Below are positions 28,226 through 36,875 of a stretch of DNA of 64,000 nt, in pieces (the first letter of the stretch is position 1; the number at the start of each line of letters is the position of its first letter). Source of the DNA: Blastomonas natatoria (lineage in GTDB: Bacteria > Pseudomonadota > Alphaproteobacteria > Sphingomonadales > Sphingomonadaceae). Where the stretch lies: the NCBI RefSeq assembly GCF_003201955.1, contig NZ_QJJM01000008.1, forward strand, positions 183,681 to 247,680, written 5' to 3'. The notes beneath the pieces were generated by a model. The model was not told where the DNA came from, made no database searches, and saw only the letters and a program-made list of their open reading frames with translations. Made by a program: the position numbers and the translations under genes.

Positions 28226-29578
28226 CTAGCCCTTCGGCGCGGCGGGCTGCATCTCGATTGCTGACGGATCGGTCGCTGCTGGCTGCGGGTAAGCAGGGGC
28301 TATCGCTTCGCCCGCTTCCTCGGCTGGCGAGATCCGCATCGGCATGGCCAGGGCGATACCATAGCTGATGATCAGCGTCGCCAGGATCGACCACATTGCG
28401 ACACCTGCCAGGCCGATCAGCTGTGCCATCAGCTGGCCGATCATGCCGCTTCCTTCGCCATAGCCTACGCCGCCGAAGCTCTCGCTGATGAATATCGCGA
28501 CGAGCAGGGCGCCTGTCAGGCCGCCGATGCCGTGGAGGGCGAAGGCGTGGTTGCTGTCGTCGATCGCCAGCGTCTCGGTGACGAAGCGCAGGCCGAAATA
28601 GCCCGCCGGTGCGGCGATCAGGCCGATCAGGATGGCAGCTCCCGGCGATACCAGGCCCGAGGCGGACGCAATCGCGGCCATTCCGGTGATGAGCCCGTTG
28701 ACCAGGCCCATCGCGGTAACAGTTCGGGTGCGCAGTTTCTCGATCAGCAGCCAGGTAAGGCCGCTGACACAGGCGGCGACATGCGCGTTGATGATCGCGC
28801 TGCTGGCATCGTCGGTCGCCGCCAGCGTCCAGCCGCCGGTGAGTGCGAAATTGCCTGCAAACAGCAGCATGCCACCGGCCAGTACCATGATCGGGCTGTG
28901 CGTTGCGGCCGCGGCGCCTGGCCAGCCGGTGCGGCGGCCGATGACCACGGCGGCGACCAGCGCCGAAACCCCTGCGCAGAAATGCAGCGCGATGCCGCCG
29001 GCATAATCGAGCACGCCAAAGCCGTAGAGCCAGCCGCCGCCCCAGATCCAGTGCGCGACCGGCGCATAGACGATCAGGCTCCACAGTCCGCCAAAGGCCA
29101 GCGCCCAGCCGAAGCGGGCCCGGCCCGCCCAGGCCCCGGCGACAACCATCGCCGCGAGCATGGCCCCTGCGATCTGGAAGAGAACAAACGCGCTTTCAGG
29201 CACGGCAGTGCCGAAGCGGACATTGCCGAGCGCAATCAGCATCCAGGCATTGCCGCCGCCAATGATGCCACCGCCGGGGTCGCCAAAAGCTAGGGTATAG
29301 CCGACCATGACCCAGAGGAGCGACACCAGCGCAGTGATCGCGCCGCCCTGCAGGAACACGCCCTGCGCGGCGCGCGCGGTGCCGCGCCCAGCCTGTATCA
29401 GCAACAAGCCCGGCAGCGCGAACAGCATCACCAGCGCGCCGCAAATCAGCATGAAGGCAGTATCGCCTGAGTTGGAAATGTCGAGCGTCGACGGATCGAC
29501 CAAGGCGGGGGCTGCCCATGCAGGCGCAGCCATGGCGGCGGTTGCCAGGATGAAAACGCGCACCAGCCTTGCGATCAT
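28226..29578 (-). CDS. amt: Ammonium transporter (Amt family)
   Basis: 450 residues with a cleavable signal peptide (MIARLVRVFILATAAMAAPAWA) and about 11 membrane helices. Family landmarks are GGGNAWMLIALGNVRFGT, the first pore His in DYAGGIALHFCAGVSALVAA, and the second in FALHGIGGLTGALLVAIF. It passes ammonia/ammonium across the inner membrane. The frame is open from 29653, but the signal peptide starts at ATG 29578. No glnK regulator gene adjoins it, which is unusual. Confidence 0.92.
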   Translation of the reverse strand: MIARLVRVFILATAAMAAPAWAAPALVDPSTLDISNSGDTAFMLICGALVMLFALPGLLLIQAGRGTARAAQGVFLQGGAITALVSLLWVMVGYTLAFGDPGGGIIGGGNAWMLIALGNVRFGTAVPESAFVLFQIAGAMLAAMVVAGAWAGRARFGWALAFGGLWSLIVYAPVAHWIWGGGWLYGFGVLDYAGGIALHFCAGVSALVAAVVIGRRTGWPGAAAATHSPIMVLAGGMLLFAGNFALTGGWTLAATDDASSAIINAHVAACVSGLTWLLIEKLRTRTVTAMGLVNGLITGMAAIASASGLVSPGAAILIGLIAAPAGYFGLRFVTETLAIDDSNHAFALHGIGGLTGALLVAIFISESFGGVGYGEGSGMIGQLMAQLIGLAGVAMWSILATLIISYGIALAMPMRISPAEEAGEAIAPAYPQPAATDPSAIEMQPAAPKG

Positions 29579-29696
29579 GCTCTCGACTTTCCCAAATCCC
29601 ACCTGTCCACAAATGGGACAGCGTATCTGCCGCCTCATGCCGCAGTTTGGCAAATAATCGATTAACGCGCGCCCGTTTCTGCGGCGAACGGAGGGT

Positions 29697-30725
29697 TTAC
29701 ATCCAGCCTTCCAGAACCTGATCCGGCGGCCTGTGGCCGTCGAACCAGAAGCGGATATTGGCGATTACCTTGTGCCCGGCAACCTCGCGCCCTTCGAACG
29801 TGGCGCTGCCGACATGCGGCAGCAGCACGACATTCTTCAGCGCGAGCAGCCGCGCATCGACTTGTGGCTCACGCGGATAGACGTCGAGCCCGGCCCCTGC
29901 GATCCGGCTTGCTTCGAGAGCCTCGATCAGTGCCGCCTCGTCGACCAGTTCGCCGCGCGCGCTGTTGATGAGATAGGCGCTCGATTTCATCAGGCCGATA
30001 CGCCGCGCGTCGATGATGCCACGCGTTTCCGGGCTGCGCGGGCAGTGCAGGGTGATGATGTCGGACCCAGCGATCAACGCGTCGAGATCGGGCTCGAACG
30101 TCGCGCCGAGCATCTGTTCGAGGCTTTCGGGCAGGCGGCGGCGATTGTGATAGACGATGTTGAGGCCGAAACCGCGCGCGCGATGTGCGACTGCCTGACC
30201 GATGCGCCCCATGCCGACAATGCCCAGCTGCTTGCCGCCGATGCGGTGGCCGAGCATACCGGAAGGGCTCCAGCCTTCCCACTGGCCCGATCGCACCAGC
30301 TTCTCGCCCTCGGCAAGGCGGCGCGGGACCGAGAGGATCAGCGCCATGGTCATGTCGGCGGTGTCGTCGGTGAACACGCCCGGGGTGTTGGTGATGATGA
30401 TGCCCCTGGCGCGCGCGGCCTTGAGGTCGATATGGTCGACGCCCGCGCCGAAATTGGCGAGCAGCTTCAGCCGGTCGCCCGCGCCTGCGATCAGTTCCGC
30501 ATCAAGCACGTCGGTCACGGTGGGCACCAGCACATCGCAATCCGCCATCGCCGCTGCGAGTTCGTCGCGGGTAAAGGCATGGTCGTCGACGTTGAGCGTG
30601 ACGTCGAACAGTTCGGCCATGCGTGCTTCGACAGCGGGGGCGAGCTTTCGCGTGACGATCACGCGCGGGCGGCTGCCCGGTTCGTGCGGCGGTTGAGACG
30701 GCCTGGATGCGGGGCTGGATGGCAT
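29697..30725 (-). CDS. D-isomer 2-hydroxyacid dehydrogenase (glyoxylate/hydroxypyruvate reductase type)
   Basis: About 342 residues. The NAD(P)-binding motif LGIVGMGRIGQAVAHRARGF is followed by a YHNRRR loop whose Arg residues suggest NADPH use. Catalytic Arg/Glu/His lie in NSARGELVDE, DVYPREP and LLPHVGSAT. It resembles GyaR-type reductases of glyoxylate and hydroxypyruvate. The frame opens at TTG 30752, but ATG 30725 is the more natural start. The next gene, divergent, is an SH3 protein, a common pairing in alphaproteobacteria. Confidence 0.9.
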   Translation of the reverse strand: MPSSPASRPSQPPHEPGSRPRVIVTRKLAPAVEARMAELFDVTLNVDDHAFTRDELAAAMADCDVLVPTVTDVLDAELIAGAGDRLKLLANFGAGVDHIDLKAARARGIIITNTPGVFTDDTADMTMALILSVPRRLAEGEKLVRSGQWEGWSPSGMLGHRIGGKQLGIVGMGRIGQAVAHRARGFGLNIVYHNRRRLPESLEQMLGATFEPDLDALIAGSDIITLHCPRSPETRGIIDARRIGLMKSSAYLINSARGELVDEAALIEALEASRIAGAGLDVYPREPQVDARLLALKNVVLLPHVGSATFEGREVAGHKVIANIRFWFDGHRPPDQVLEGWM

Positions 30726-30857
30726 ATCTGTGCTATGCCTCAACCGCCTCAAAGGTCAAGCTGCGGCACTTGCTTGGCAACGGTTTTTTGGCTTAAGCGA
30801 ATGTTTACAAGGGATCGTCGGACGCGATGCTATATTTATGCCGACGGGGGATGTTCG

Positions 30858-31346
30858 ATGCAGGTTAAAGGCTTTTCAGGACTGGTATTGATGGGGATGG
30901 GCGTCCTGTCCCTGCTGGCCGGGCATGACGCGGCCCGCGCCCAGGCAGAGGTGAAGACGCCCTATTGGGCATCAATCCAGAAGGATGAAGCCTTTGCGCG
31001 CGCCGGACCGATGGCGACCTATCAGATCGAGTGGGTTTTCCGGCGCAAGCATTTGCCGGTCAAGGTGATCAAGCGCTATGGCGTCTGGCGGCAGATCGTC
31101 GATCCTTCGGGCTGGAGCGGGTGGATGCATGCCAACATGCTCAGCCGCAAGCGCACCGCGATCGTGACCGGCCTGGTCATCGCAATCCGGGCCGAACCTC
31201 AGGACGCCGCCAGGCTGATGTGGCGCGCCGAGCCAGGGGTGGTCGGCGAGCTTGGCGACTGCGAGAAGGGCTGGTGCGAATTCGCGGTCGACAAGCGCGC
31301 AGGATGGGTCCGGCAGGACCAGATCTGGGGCGCGGGCGAACCCTGA
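30858..31346 (+). CDS. Secreted bacterial SH3-domain protein
   Basis: 162 residues. The signal peptide ends near HDAARAQAE. Two SH3-like segments follow (about 45-95 with VKVIKRYGVWRQIVDPSGWS and about 105-160 with GVVGELGDCEKGWCEFA and AGWVRQDQIWGAGEP), the DUF1058/SH3_4 pattern. It is likely periplasmic and peptide- or cell-wall-associated. ATG 30858 is preceded by GGGGG 8 nt upstream; an ATG at 30802 is in frame but poorly placed. Confidence 0.85.
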   Translation: MQVKGFSGLVLMGMGVLSLLAGHDAARAQAEVKTPYWASIQKDEAFARAGPMATYQIEWVFRRKHLPVKVIKRYGVWRQIVDPSGWSGWMHANMLSRKRTAIVTGLVIAIRAEPQDAARLMWRAEPGVVGELGDCEKGWCEFAVDKRAGWVRQDQIWGAGEP

Positions 31347-31374
31347 CGCCGTTTTCGCTTCGGCACAAATGGGC

Positions 31375-31406
31375 CCGCCCACCGTTCTTGGGGGAACGAT
31401 GGGCGG
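31375..31406. terminator. 13-bp hairpin between convergent genes
   Basis: Arms CCGCCCACCGTTC (31375-31387) and GAACGATGGGCGG (31394-31406) with one mismatch and a 6-nt loop, between the convergent SH3 and RcnB-like genes. There is no T-run, so it is a likely but not certain terminator. Confidence 0.55.
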
Positions 31407-31433
31407 ACTTGCTTCCTACTGGCGAAAGGACAG

Positions 31434-31973
31434 TTACCAGTAGAAATTCGGGATCACGCGAACCACGCGGCCTGTGCGGGTGTTGACCAGCAGCATGTCG
31501 TTATAGTGCCGCACCCAGGTCTGGCGAACGCCGGGGTTCGGCAGGCGGTAATTGCGATAATTGTTCACCACATAGCGCTGGCCGTAATAGTTGGGCGCGA
31601 TGCGGACGCCAGGGCGGAACTGCTGATAGCGGAAGTTCGACCGGAAGGCGGGGCCGCGGAATGCCTGGCGGTTGCGGGCACGGTAGTCGCGATAGTCGCG
31701 CAGGTCCTCGCGATATTCGCGACGGGCATCGCGCACGTCACGGCGCTGGTCACGAAGGTCGCGCTGCTCTTCGCGCACGTCGCGGCGGTCACCAAAGCGG
31801 CGGGCTTCCTGCAGATCGCGGCGATCGCGCTGCAGTTCGCGCTGCTCCTGGCGCAGCTCGCGTTCGGAACGGTTCACCTCGCCGCGCGACTGGGCAAAGG
31901 CGGGGGCGGTCGCGACCGGAAGCGTCGTGGCCAGCATCAGGGTGCCGATCAGGGCTTTCGAAATGGTCTTCAT
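31434..31973 (-). CDS. RcnB-family periplasmic protein with charged coiled coil
   Basis: 179 residues. A clear signal peptide (ALIGTLMLATTLPVATAPAFA) is followed by a very Arg/Asp/Glu-rich helical stretch (about 30-110, repeats of RDxRR and DxRD). The C-terminal RcnB-like domain reads RPGVRIAPNYYGQRYVVNN and LVNTRTGRVVRVIPNFYW. RcnB in E. coli affects nickel/cobalt efflux; here only the domain match is visible. ATG 31973 has AGGAG 8 nt upstream, preferred over the 16-residue extension to 32021. Confidence 0.86.
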   Translation of the reverse strand: MKTISKALIGTLMLATTLPVATAPAFAQSRGEVNRSERELRQEQRELQRDRRDLQEARRFGDRRDVREEQRDLRDQRRDVRDARREYREDLRDYRDYRARNRQAFRGPAFRSNFRYQQFRPGVRIAPNYYGQRYVVNNYRNYRLPNPGVRQTWVRHYNDMLLVNTRTGRVVRVIPNFYW

Positions 31974-32140
31974 GGTTCTTACTCCTGTCATGGCCTGGGC
32001 AGTGGGGGCTGCTCTGGACATGTTCAGGAATACTCTTGTCTAGCTGAACGGGTTGCGAATATGCCGCTCATTTTCAGGAAATGTTGTCGCAAGGTGTAAC
32101 GGGGGATGGGCTGGCCAACGCCCCCGGTTTCCCCTTACCC

Positions 32141-32230
32141 GTCATCCTGAACTTGGTTCAGGATCCATTCTGCCCCAACAGCCGAAGCCGCGTGGTGAGA
32201 AAATGGGCCCTGAAACAAGTTCAGGGTGAC
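32141..32230 (+). repeat. Dispersed ~90-bp inverted repeat, copy 1
   Basis: Begins GTCATCCTGAACTTGGTTCA and ends with a matching arm GAAACAAGTTCAGGGTGAC; the middle contains GCCGAAGCCGCGTGG. It is nearly the same as the copy at 36282-36370, in the same orientation. The ends can pair into a hairpin and no coding capacity exists. It has the character of a REP or miniature mobile repeat typical of sphingomonad intergenic regions. Confidence 0.85.
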
Positions 32231-32257
32231 GGCAGAGGCTGGGATCGAGGTCGGCGA

Positions 32258-33640
32258 TCAGTCCCCCGCCTTGCCCTTCGGCAGCAGATCCGCAGGATCG
32301 TTCGCCACGATGCTCAGGACCGTCGCCCAGGCTGCGACATTCTGTTGCAATTTTTTCGGGTCGATCTTGTCGAGCGTGTCGTCCGGCGTGTGGTGCAGGT
32401 CGAAATAGTCGGTGCCGTCCTGCTGCAGGTCGATGGCGTTGACGCCCAAGGCCACGGTCGGGCCGACATCAGGGCCGCCGCCTGCGGGCTGGTTGCTGCG
32501 CCCGATGCCGAGCGGGGCGAGCGCATTGGCGATGCGCGTTTTCAGATCGTCGGTGCCGTCGGGCAATTTGAAATCGACCTGCCAGATGCGGTCCGCGCCG
32601 AAATCCGATTCCATCGCCAGCGCGTGGCCCGCCGCGCCATGCTTCTTCGCATAGGCGATGCCGCCGAACAGGCCGACTTCCTCTGCTCCGAACCAGACGA
32701 CGCGGATGGTGCGCTTGGGCGTTCCTGCATCCATGATCAGCTTGGCCGCTGCCGCGCTGATCGCGACGCCCGCGCCGTCATCGATCGCGCCGGTGCCCAG
32801 ATCCCAGCTGTCGAGATGCCCGCCGACCAGGATCATGCCCGCATTGGGGTCACTGCCCGGTACCTCGGCGATGACATTGCCCGATTGCGTGGTGCCGATC
32901 TGGCGCGGGGTGAGCACCAGCTTCATTTTCACTGCCTCCCCCTTTTTCGCCGCGCGCGCGATCATCCGTTCGAGATTTTCGGCATCAGGGATCGAGATCG
33001 CCGCCGCCGGGATCGGTGTGACGCCTTCGGGGAAATTGGTGCCGCCGGTATGCGGGTTGCGGTGATAATCGGTGCCGACCGAGCGGATGACGATCGCCGC
33101 TGCACCCTTTTGAGCGGCGAGGCTGGGGCCTGCGCGCCGCACGCCGCCGAACTGGCCATAGCTCGCGCCATTCTGTGTCCGCGTCATCTTGTGGCTGACG
33201 AACGCGATCTTGCCCCTGAGGCTCCCCGCCGGTGCGGCCTGCAGATCCGCCAGCGTGCGGAAATAGACGACCTCCGCCTCCAGCCCGGTGTCGCCGGTGC
33301 TCGCGGAATTGCCGAGCGCGCTGATATGCATCTTGCCAGTGAACGGCCCGGTAATCTCCGCCGTCTCGATGCCGCGCACCCAGGTCTTCATGTCGAACGG
33401 CTCGATGCGCACGTTGCTGAATCCCATGGCCTTCAAGCGCTCGACCGCCCAGGCGCGCGCCGCCGCCTCGCGCTCGGTGCCGGCCAGACGCGGGCCGATC
33501 TCGGTCGTCAGGTCCTCGACGATGCCATAGGCGGTATCGTCGCCCAGCGCCTTTTGCTGGATCGCAGCGGGATCATGCTGAGCGAGAAGCGGGAAGGGCA
33601 GGGCGAGGGCGGCGAGAGCCAGCAGGGTGCGTTTCGTCAT
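32258..33640 (-). CDS. Secreted M28-family zinc metallopeptidase (aminopeptidase/carboxypeptidase Q-like)
   Basis: About 460 residues with a signal peptide (MTKRTLLALAALALPFPLLA). Zinc ligands are in order: GGHLDSWDLGTGAIDDGAG (His, bridging Asp), WFGAEEVGLFGG (catalytic and ligand Glu), MESDFGADR (Asp) and FDLHHTPDDTLD (His). A PA-domain-like insert (AAQKGAAAIVIRSVG) sits before the catalytic core. It cleaves peptides in the periplasm or outside. The frame opens at 33664 but ATG 33640 starts the signal peptide. Confidence 0.92.
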   Translation of the reverse strand: MTKRTLLALAALALPFPLLAQHDPAAIQQKALGDDTAYGIVEDLTTEIGPRLAGTEREAAARAWAVERLKAMGFSNVRIEPFDMKTWVRGIETAEITGPFTGKMHISALGNSASTGDTGLEAEVVYFRTLADLQAAPAGSLRGKIAFVSHKMTRTQNGASYGQFGGVRRAGPSLAAQKGAAAIVIRSVGTDYHRNPHTGGTNFPEGVTPIPAAAISIPDAENLERMIARAAKKGEAVKMKLVLTPRQIGTTQSGNVIAEVPGSDPNAGMILVGGHLDSWDLGTGAIDDGAGVAISAAAAKLIMDAGTPKRTIRVVWFGAEEVGLFGGIAYAKKHGAAGHALAMESDFGADRIWQVDFKLPDGTDDLKTRIANALAPLGIGRSNQPAGGGPDVGPTVALGVNAIDLQQDGTDYFDLHHTPDDTLDKIDPKKLQQNVAAWATVLSIVANDPADLLPKGKAGD

Positions 33641-33755
33641 GGTCGCATGGCTTAACCACCGCACTCCGCTTTGCCAATGCCGTCTTGCCGCAAAGCGCGC
33701 TCGCCGCTAAGGCGCGGGGCAAATCTTTCATACCCGCATAAAGGCGTACTCCCGC

Positions 33756-35435
33756 ATGGCTGCTCAATATTCCTTCGTGATGAAGGGTCTGACCAAGACC
33801 TTTCCCGGCGCGAACAAGCCGGTGCTCAACGGCATCCACCTGCAATTCTATCCCGATGCCAAGATCGGCATTGTCGGCCCCAACGGATCGGGCAAGTCGA
33901 CTCTGATGAAGGTGATGGCCGGGATCGACAAGGATTTCACCGGCGAAGCCTGGCCGGGCGAGGGGATCACCGTCGGCTATCTGGCGCAGGAGCCCGAGCT
34001 CGATCCCAACAAGACCGTCAAGCAGAACGTGATGGACGGCGTGCGCCCCGTCGCCGATCTGGTCGAGCGTTTCGACGAGATCAGCGCGCTGATGGCCGAT
34101 CCGCCGGCAGACGCCGATTTCGACGCGCTGATGGAGGAAATGGGCACGCTGCAGGAAAAGATCGACGCGGTCGATGGGTGGACGCTCGACAACCAGCTCG
34201 AGATCGCGATGGAAGCGCTGCGCTGCCCGCCGGGCGATGCCGATGTCACCAACCTGTCGGGCGGTGAACGCCGCCGCGTCGCGCTCTGCCGTCTGCTGCT
34301 CGAAAAGCCCAGCATCCTGCTGCTCGACGAACCGACCAACCACCTGGACGCGGAAAGCGTCGCCTGGCTCGAAAAGCACCTGGTCGATTATCCGGGCAAC
34401 GTCATCCTCGTCACCCACGATCGCTATTTCCTCGACAATGTGGTGAACTGGATCCTCGAACTCGATCGCGGCAAGTATTTCGTCTACGAAGGCAATTACT
34501 CGACCTATCTCGACAAGAAGGCCAAGCGCCTCGAGCAGGAAGCGCGCGAGGACGAGGGACGCCAGAAGGCGATCAAGGACGAGCTCGACTGGATCCGGCA
34601 GAGCCCCAAGGCGCGCCAGACCAAGTCCAAGGCGCGTATCCGCGCGTTCGACGAGCTGGTCGAGGCGCAGGAAAACCGCGCCCCCGGCAAGGCGCAGATC
34701 GTCATCCAGACGCCCGAACGCCTGGGCGGCAAGGTGATCGAGGCGCACGGCCTGTCCAAGGCCTATGGCGACAAGCTGTTGTTCGAGGACCTGTCGTTCA
34801 CGCTGCCGCCGGGCGGGATCGTCGGCGTTATCGGGCCGAACGGCGCGGGCAAGTCGACCTTGTTCAAGCTGATCACTGGCAAGGAACAGCCCGACAGCGG
34901 CACGATCGCGATCGGCGACACGGTAAAGCTCGGCTATGTCGACCAGAGCCGCGATGACCTCGATCCCAACAAGAACGTATGGGAAGAGGTGTCCGACGGG
35001 CTCGATTTCTTCAAGCTCGGCAAGCACGACGTGCCCACCCGCGCCTATGTTGGCGCGTTCAACTTCAAGGGCCAGGACCAGCAGAAGAAGGTCGGCCAGC
35101 TCTCGGGCGGTGAACGCAACCGCGTGCACATGGCCAAGATGCTGAAAGAGGGCGGCAACGTGCTGCTGCTCGACGAACCGACCAACGATCTCGACGTCGA
35201 AACGCTGCGCGCGCTCGAAGAGGCGCTGGAGAGCTTTGCCGGTTGCGCCGTGGTCATCAGCCACGACCGCTTCTTCCTCGATCGCCTCTGCACGCACATC
35301 CTGGCGTTCGAGGGCAACAGCCATGTCGAATGGTTCGAAGGCAATTTCGAAAGCTACGAGGAAGACAAGCGCCGTCGTCTCGGTGACGAGGCCGACCGCC
35401 CGACCCGGATGAGCTACAAGAAGCTCACGCGCTGA
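33756..35435 (+). CDS. ettA: Energy-dependent translational throttle protein EttA (ABC-F)
   Basis: 559 residues with two ABC ATPase domains. Walker A motifs are GPNGSGKSTLMK and GPNGAGKSTLFK; signatures are LSGGERRRVALCRLL and LSGGERNRVHMAKML; Walker B motifs end in LLDEPTNHLD and LLDEPTNDLD. The arm and linker lie between them (RLEQEAREDEGRQKAIKDEL). EttA binds the ribosomal E site and restrains the first elongation steps when ATP is low. The start and length fit the family exactly. Confidence 0.97.
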   Translation: MAAQYSFVMKGLTKTFPGANKPVLNGIHLQFYPDAKIGIVGPNGSGKSTLMKVMAGIDKDFTGEAWPGEGITVGYLAQEPELDPNKTVKQNVMDGVRPVADLVERFDEISALMADPPADADFDALMEEMGTLQEKIDAVDGWTLDNQLEIAMEALRCPPGDADVTNLSGGERRRVALCRLLLEKPSILLLDEPTNHLDAESVAWLEKHLVDYPGNVILVTHDRYFLDNVVNWILELDRGKYFVYEGNYSTYLDKKAKRLEQEAREDEGRQKAIKDELDWIRQSPKARQTKSKARIRAFDELVEAQENRAPGKAQIVIQTPERLGGKVIEAHGLSKAYGDKLLFEDLSFTLPPGGIVGVIGPNGAGKSTLFKLITGKEQPDSGTIAIGDTVKLGYVDQSRDDLDPNKNVWEEVSDGLDFFKLGKHDVPTRAYVGAFNFKGQDQQKKVGQLSGGERNRVHMAKMLKEGGNVLLLDEPTNDLDVETLRALEEALESFAGCAVVISHDRFFLDRLCTHILAFEGNSHVEWFEGNFESYEEDKRRRLGDEADRPTRMSYKKLTR

Positions 35436-35456
35436 TAATGGTGCCACCCTGAAAGC

Positions 35457-35478
35457 CCTCCCCCTTCGATGGGGGAGG
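35457..35478. repeat. CCTCCCCC/GGGGGAGG hairpin after ettA
   Basis: Eight-base arms (35457-35464 and 35471-35478) with a 6-nt loop, 21 bp after the ettA stop, followed by a G-run. It is the same type as the repeats at 3140-3161 and 3218-3236 and may end the ettA transcript. Confidence 0.6.
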
Positions 35479-35613
35479 ATGGGGTGGGGGTGACCGCGTC
35501 GGGTAGTGCCGCCAATCAATCTATGCACTGACAGCACTGCTTCAGGGCGATGCCCGCTTCTGGAGGAAGCCTCGCTCTGCGTGAATGTCTGAGATTGGTT
35601 GGGAAGCTGCCAC

Positions 35614-35985
35614 TTAATCAACGCAAAGAAAGTGGCTGGCTATCCTTCCGCGTCGGACTTCGGCGAAGCAGCCAAAGGTGAGGTTTGAAGCTTCACAAGT
35701 CCCACCAACTTTGTTTCCGACAGAAGGTGGCCGATCACCGTCCCAGTCGTCCACGATGCAGCGCCCGTCGCATTCGGAACTGTCTTTACATCTCTTCCCA
35801 CCGTCGCTTGTGGGGACAACGCAAGCAGGCGAGCCAGTCAATCCCACCGGCTGCATTGAACCTCCCGAGGCTTCGCATTGTTCGGCCGGAGGAACCTGCA
35901 AAGTTGAGGGCGACGGATCACGAGTTTGGCAGCTAGCCAAGAGCAAAAAAAGAGAAGCCGCCCACAGGGTTGTGAAGGGTCGCAT
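35614..35985 (-). CDS. Small cysteine-rich lipoprotein of unknown function
   Basis: 123 residues. The lipoprotein signal is MRPFTTLWAASLFLLLASC (lipobox LASC). The mature part is rich in cysteines (EQCEASGG, SPACVVPTSDGGKRC, SSECDGRCIVDD, GGTCEASNLTFGCF), suggesting several disulfides in the periplasm or outer membrane. I know no named function. The frame stays open to 36273 but that extension covers repeat DNA, so ATG 35985 is the true start. It is an isolated gene in a repeat-rich gap. Confidence 0.75.
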   Translation of the reverse strand: MRPFTTLWAASLFLLLASCQTRDPSPSTLQVPPAEQCEASGGSMQPVGLTGSPACVVPTSDGGKRCKDSSECDGRCIVDDWDGDRPPSVGNKVGGTCEASNLTFGCFAEVRRGRIASHFLCVD

Positions 35986-36404
35986 CGGGTCAGCGATACC
36001 GCTTTCGCAAACCGGCAGCAACGGGGTCGTTTGCAGAACGGCAGGCTTTTTCTTCCACGGTTCCAAAGCCGCCCCACGCCCGCTCAGCCTGAGCCTGTCG
36101 AAGGCCCCGCTATTTGGCCAGCGTGGGCGCGGGTCCTTCGACTTCGCGGGCTGAAGCCCGCGGCTCAGAGCCTGCCCTGAACTTGTTTCAGGGACGAGCG
36201 GGGGTGGGGCGGGTGGCGAAAGGCTGTCGACAGACTTGAACTGCCCCGGGCGTGCAGAGGTGGCGTACACCACCTCCCTTCGTCATCCTGAACTCGTTTC
36301 AGGATCCATCGTGCCCCAGCCGCCGAAGCTGCGTGTGGAGAAATGGACCCTGAAACAAGTTCAGGGTGACGGGTGTTTTCTCAGCGGGGGTGGTGCGTTG
36401 CGCC
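35986..36404. repeat. Repeat-rich intergenic block
   Basis: No gene is supported here. The block holds several inverted repeats: GTCGAAGG (36097-36104) with CCTTCGAC (36135-36142); CGCGGGCT (36145-36152) with AGCCCGCG (36155-36162); CCCTGAA with TTCAGGG (36175-36193); and the 89-bp repeat copy at 36282-36370. Several insertions of short palindromic elements into one gap is the simplest reading. Confidence 0.75.
36282..36370 (+). repeat. Dispersed ~90-bp inverted repeat, copy 2
   Basis: Begins GTCATCCTGAACTCGTTTCA and ends GAAACAAGTTCAGGGTGAC, matching the copy at 32141-32230 nearly base for base through GCCCCAGCCGCCGAAGC. It lies in the repeat block upstream of the rpoZ terminator. Confidence 0.85.
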
Positions 36405-36438
36405 AAAAAAAACCGCGCGAACCCTCCGGATCGCGCGG
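36405..36438 (-). terminator. Rho-independent terminator of rpoZ
   Basis: Eight-bp stem CCGCGCGA (36413-36420) / TCGCGCGG (36431-36438), 10-nt loop. On the minus strand a run of T residues follows (plus-strand A-run 36405-36412). Placed 26 bp after the rpoZ stop. Confidence 0.88.
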
Positions 36439-36464
36439 CTTTTGCAACTGTTGTCCCAGCCAGA

Positions 36465-36809
36465 TCAGGCGTCGAAATCGCCGCCCATGCTGCTGGTGCG
36501 GGCCGGGGCCGAGGCGGTGAGGCGGAGCGCCTCTGCCGACAGGCTGAGCGAGCCGATTTCGTCGGCATCGTCGTCGTCGTCGACCTGGACCTTCTGCATC
36601 GACTGGGTCAGGCTTTCCTTGAGGTCTTCAGGGAAAATCGTCTCGTCGGCAATTTCGCGCAGCGCTACGACCGGGTTCTTGTCGCGGTCGCGGTCGATGG
36701 TCAGTTCGGCACCGCCGCTGATCTCGCGCGCGCGCTGCGCGGCGAGCAGAACCAGGTCGAACCGGTTGGTGACCTTGTCGATGCAATCTTCAACGGTAAC
36801 GCGCGCCAT
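36465..36809 (-). CDS. rpoZ: RNA polymerase omega subunit
   Basis: 114 residues. [20 protein letters not shown], then [12 protein letters not shown] and [12 protein letters not shown], are the universal omega pattern. The extension after residue 80 is acidic ([11 protein letters not shown]) and is common in alphaproteobacteria. Omega helps assemble RNA polymerase and forms part of the ppGpp site. It has its own terminator downstream. Confidence 0.97.
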   Translation of the reverse strand: MARVTVEDCIDKVTNRFDLVLLAAQRAREISGGAELTIDRDRDKNPVVALREIADETIFPEDLKESLTQSMQKVQVDDDDDADEIGSLSLSAEALRLTASAPARTSSMGGDFDA

Positions 36810-36875
36810 GAACGGGCTCCAGACTCTGTGCGAATATGAGGGAAAGGCGGCCCCTAGCGGCTACGGGCCGCAGAG

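Noticed and set aside
33573..35621. 682-residue minus-strand open frame opposite ettA
   Set aside because: It is a GC-bias shadow of a clear ABC-F gene; it has no motif, ribosome site or conserved start.
35986..36273. Longer N-terminal version of the lipoprotein
   Set aside because: The extension translates repeat DNA and places the signal peptide in the middle of the protein.
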